Below are positions 27,843-30,000 of a DNA stretch of 30,000 bases, piece after piece (positions within the stretch are counted from its first letter, which is position 1; each line of letters opens with the position of its first letter). The notes beneath the pieces were generated by a model. The model worked only from the letters and a program-made list of their open reading frames with translations, searched no databases and was not told the origin of the DNA. This DNA comes from Piromyces finnis. Its lineage: Eukaryota > Neocallimastigomycota > Neocallimastigomycetes > Neocallimastigales > Neocallimastigaceae. The translations under genes and the position numbers were made by a program. Location of the stretch: the NCBI GenBank assembly GCA_002104945.1, contig MCFH01000078.1:90001-120000 (forward strand). Direction: 5' to 3'.

Positions 27843-29510
27843 ATGACCGATTCAAATAAAATATATAGCCACATATACAGTAGTGCTAATTTCCCATTAG
27901 AAGATAATGGCAGAACTGTAATGTCTTATATATAAATCTTTTAAAGTACAACATAATAATTAATATATATCATCATTTTATTTAAAATAAAAATATCAAT
28001 ATATTTATAAATATAATTTTTAAATTCAAAATATTACAAATGTTGAAATCATGTCAATGAAATGACATAAAAATTTTTTCTTATTTTTACTTTTTTTTTT
28101 TTTTTCTTAAAAAAAAAATACCCAATACATTCAAAAAACGACTCTTTAATTTTCGTCCTTATAAAGTATCATGTTAGTACCAAACCAGGAGAAGGTATTG
28201 TAAAAAAAAAAAAAAAGAAAATTTAAATAATTAATATTATATATATTATATATATATTATATATATAACATATTATTCTTAAAACGTTCCCATCAAAAAA
28301 ATATAAATATATATATATATATATATTAAAAAATATAATACCTTATTTAATTACTAATTATGGGTTTAATTTATTTAAATAATGAATATCTTATTCCTTT
28401 TTATAATAATAATTATTATTTAATTCTATTTAAAACTAAAAATTGAAAAAAAAAAAAAAAGTTGCCAATAGAGTTGTTACTGTAGGTGATCATTACAGAG
28501 CCTTTCAAATAGCAGAATTTTTTGATAATGTAACAAAAGAAGATTTAGATGTTCAAGATCCTGGACCTTACGAAATTAAAAAACCTCACCTCTTTATGTA
28601 TATGTCAAAAAGAAAATTTTTAACTATTACTGGTACATATCAAGGTGTTCCAGTTTCTGTAGTTGCTATTTGTATGGTAAATAATTTATATATATAATTT
28701 ATATTAAAAGTGCTCATTGATTATTATGAAAAGAAGAAAAATCAAATTTCTAAATATTTTATTATTATTTTTTTTAATACCGTCATTATAATCAAATAAT
28801 ATATATATATAATTATTACTATTATCATATTTTTTGTTATATATTATTATATGTTGTTTAAATAATTATTAATACCAATAAATTTAAAAAAAAAAAATAA
28901 GGGTTTACCAATGATGGATTTCTTTATAAGAGAAACTAGGCATGTTGTTAAAGGACCTATGGCCATTATTCGTTTTGGTTCTTGTGGTACCATTAAAGAT
29001 ATTGAAACTGGATCTATTGCTGTAGCCACAGGAGCTTTTATGGTTTCTAGAAATTATAACTATTTCATTAATAAGAATGAAGAATCCCCATACCTTATAT
29101 CTGATGCTTGTAGTGGAGATAAAGAACTTCAAGAATTATTATATAAAAATTTAAAGAAAGAATGTAAAAATGAAAATATTAAAATTATAAAAGGCTTAAA
29201 TGGTTCAGCAGGTAAGAATTATTATCAATAGAATTGCTTGTCTGGTTCTTTATTAATTACTCTAAAAAAAAAACTATAAAAATAATAATAGTAATTATTA
29301 TTAATACAATACAAAATAAAAAAAAACAAACTTTAAAAAATCTAATAATTATTGATATATATATATATATATATTTTATTATAATTATTTATTAATTAGA
29401 TTCCTTCTACAGTAGTCAAGGTAAAAAGAAAAATATTATTATTATAGATTTAAAAAAAAAAAATTATGATCCATATATTTTATATATATATATTTAACAA
29501 TTAATAATAA

Positions 29511-29544
<34 letters not shown>

Positions 29545-30000
29545 GCACGTCATGATAACAATTTTATTGATTGTAATGATCAATTATTTGATGATATTAG
29601 AAAGAAACATCCAAATTGTATTACCTTAGAAATGGAAACCTTTGGATTATTCCATTTAGCAAAATGTAGTTCATCAACCTATCATAAAAAGGAAGAAGAA
29701 GAAAAACCAGCATCAAAGAAAGTAAAACTTTCTAACAATAATGAAATTAAAGCAGCAGCTACCACTATGATTTTTGCTAATAGAGTCAAGTAAGTAATAA
29801 TTATAAAAAAAAAAAAAAATTTAAAAATAATATATCTTATAAATCATTAAAAATAAATATAAATAAATATGATTTACTAATAATAACAAATTATTATTAT
29901 CATAATACTATTTTTTTCTTATGATTTAATAAATAGTAATACATTTATATCTACAGAAAAAGTTCCAATTTTACAAGATAAAATGATTAAGAGTATTTTA
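27843..30000 (+). CDS. Uridine phosphorylase (partial, C terminus beyond window)
   Basis: Seven exons fit in phase: 27843-27917, 28167-28194, 28462-28676, 28902-29211, 29400-29420, 29546-29789 and 29937 to the window end, giving 319 residues so far. Exons 2 (28 bases) and 5 (21 bases) are very small. The enzyme catalyses uridine + phosphate to uracil + ribose-1-phosphate, a cytosolic pyrimidine-salvage step. Signatures of the nucleoside phosphorylase I family are VTVGDHYRA (40-48, phosphate loop), RFGSCGTI (130-137, the Arg and Ser that contact phosphate), DSFYSSQARHD (210-220, the base-binding block) and LEMETFG (244-250, the ribose-binding Glu-Met-Glu). ANRV in exon 6 matches the late VNR block of bacterial enzymes. 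By comparison with E. coli Udp, probably only one or two dozen residues are missing. A Lys/Glu/Ser insert (about 262-287) precedes that block and is unlike bacterial members. Confidence 0.92.

Overview
The window looks like nuclear DNA of a dictyostelid social amoeba (Dictyostelium discoideum or a close group 4 relative). The support is very high A+T everywhere outside exons, long AAT/ATT, TTTA and poly-A/T tracts, short AT-rich introns with GTA...AG borders, AT-ending codons, TAA as the stop of every complete gene, and Asn-, Lys- and Glu-rich low-complexity stretches inside otherwise conserved eukaryotic proteins. I see no bacterial operon, CRISPR array, tRNA, rRNA or transposon.

Eight protein genes can be built; I spliced them by hand and the reading phase closes at every junction. 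In order: (1) 1441-4198 +, 5 exons, a protein with two cyclic-nucleotide-binding-like domains; (2) 4916-6345 +, 4 exons, the RNA polymerase I stalk subunit RPA43; (3) 9616-7016 -, 8 exons, a protein with two glyoxalase-fold (VOC) domains; (4) 9996-11203 +, 5 exons, a PBDC1 family protein; (5) 17289-11808 -, 7 exons, a CC2D1/Lgd homolog (DM14 and C2 domains) with a long Asn/Met repeat; (6) 19123-21057 +, intronless, a DUF676-type serine esterase; (7) 22242-26737 +, 11 exons, a RINT1/TIP20 family vesicle-tethering protein; (8) 27843 to beyond 30000 +, at least 7 exons, uridine phosphorylase, cut by the window edge close to its C terminus.

Layout: genes 1 and 2 are in tandem. Genes 2 and 3 converge. 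Genes 3 and 4 diverge from a 379-base shared upstream region. Genes 4 and 5 converge. Genes 5 and 6 diverge from a 1.8 kb spacer, and genes 6, 7 and 8 are in tandem. The spacers and several introns hold microsatellites: AAT/ATT triplets, a TTTA tetramer array and an AATAAAT heptamer array.

The genes do not form one pathway. They cover signalling, rRNA transcription, membrane traffic (CC2D1 for ESCRT-III/endosomes, RINT1 for Golgi-ER tethering), lipid or ester hydrolysis and nucleoside salvage, which is normal for a eukaryotic chromosome. I found no convincing undescribed multi-gene system. The points most worth a second look are the Asn/Met repeat and the extra C-terminal helical module in the CC2D1 homolog, the unequal pair of cyclic-nucleotide domains, the split second VOC domain, the very small exons, and one C-rich block in the spacer upstream of the esterase.
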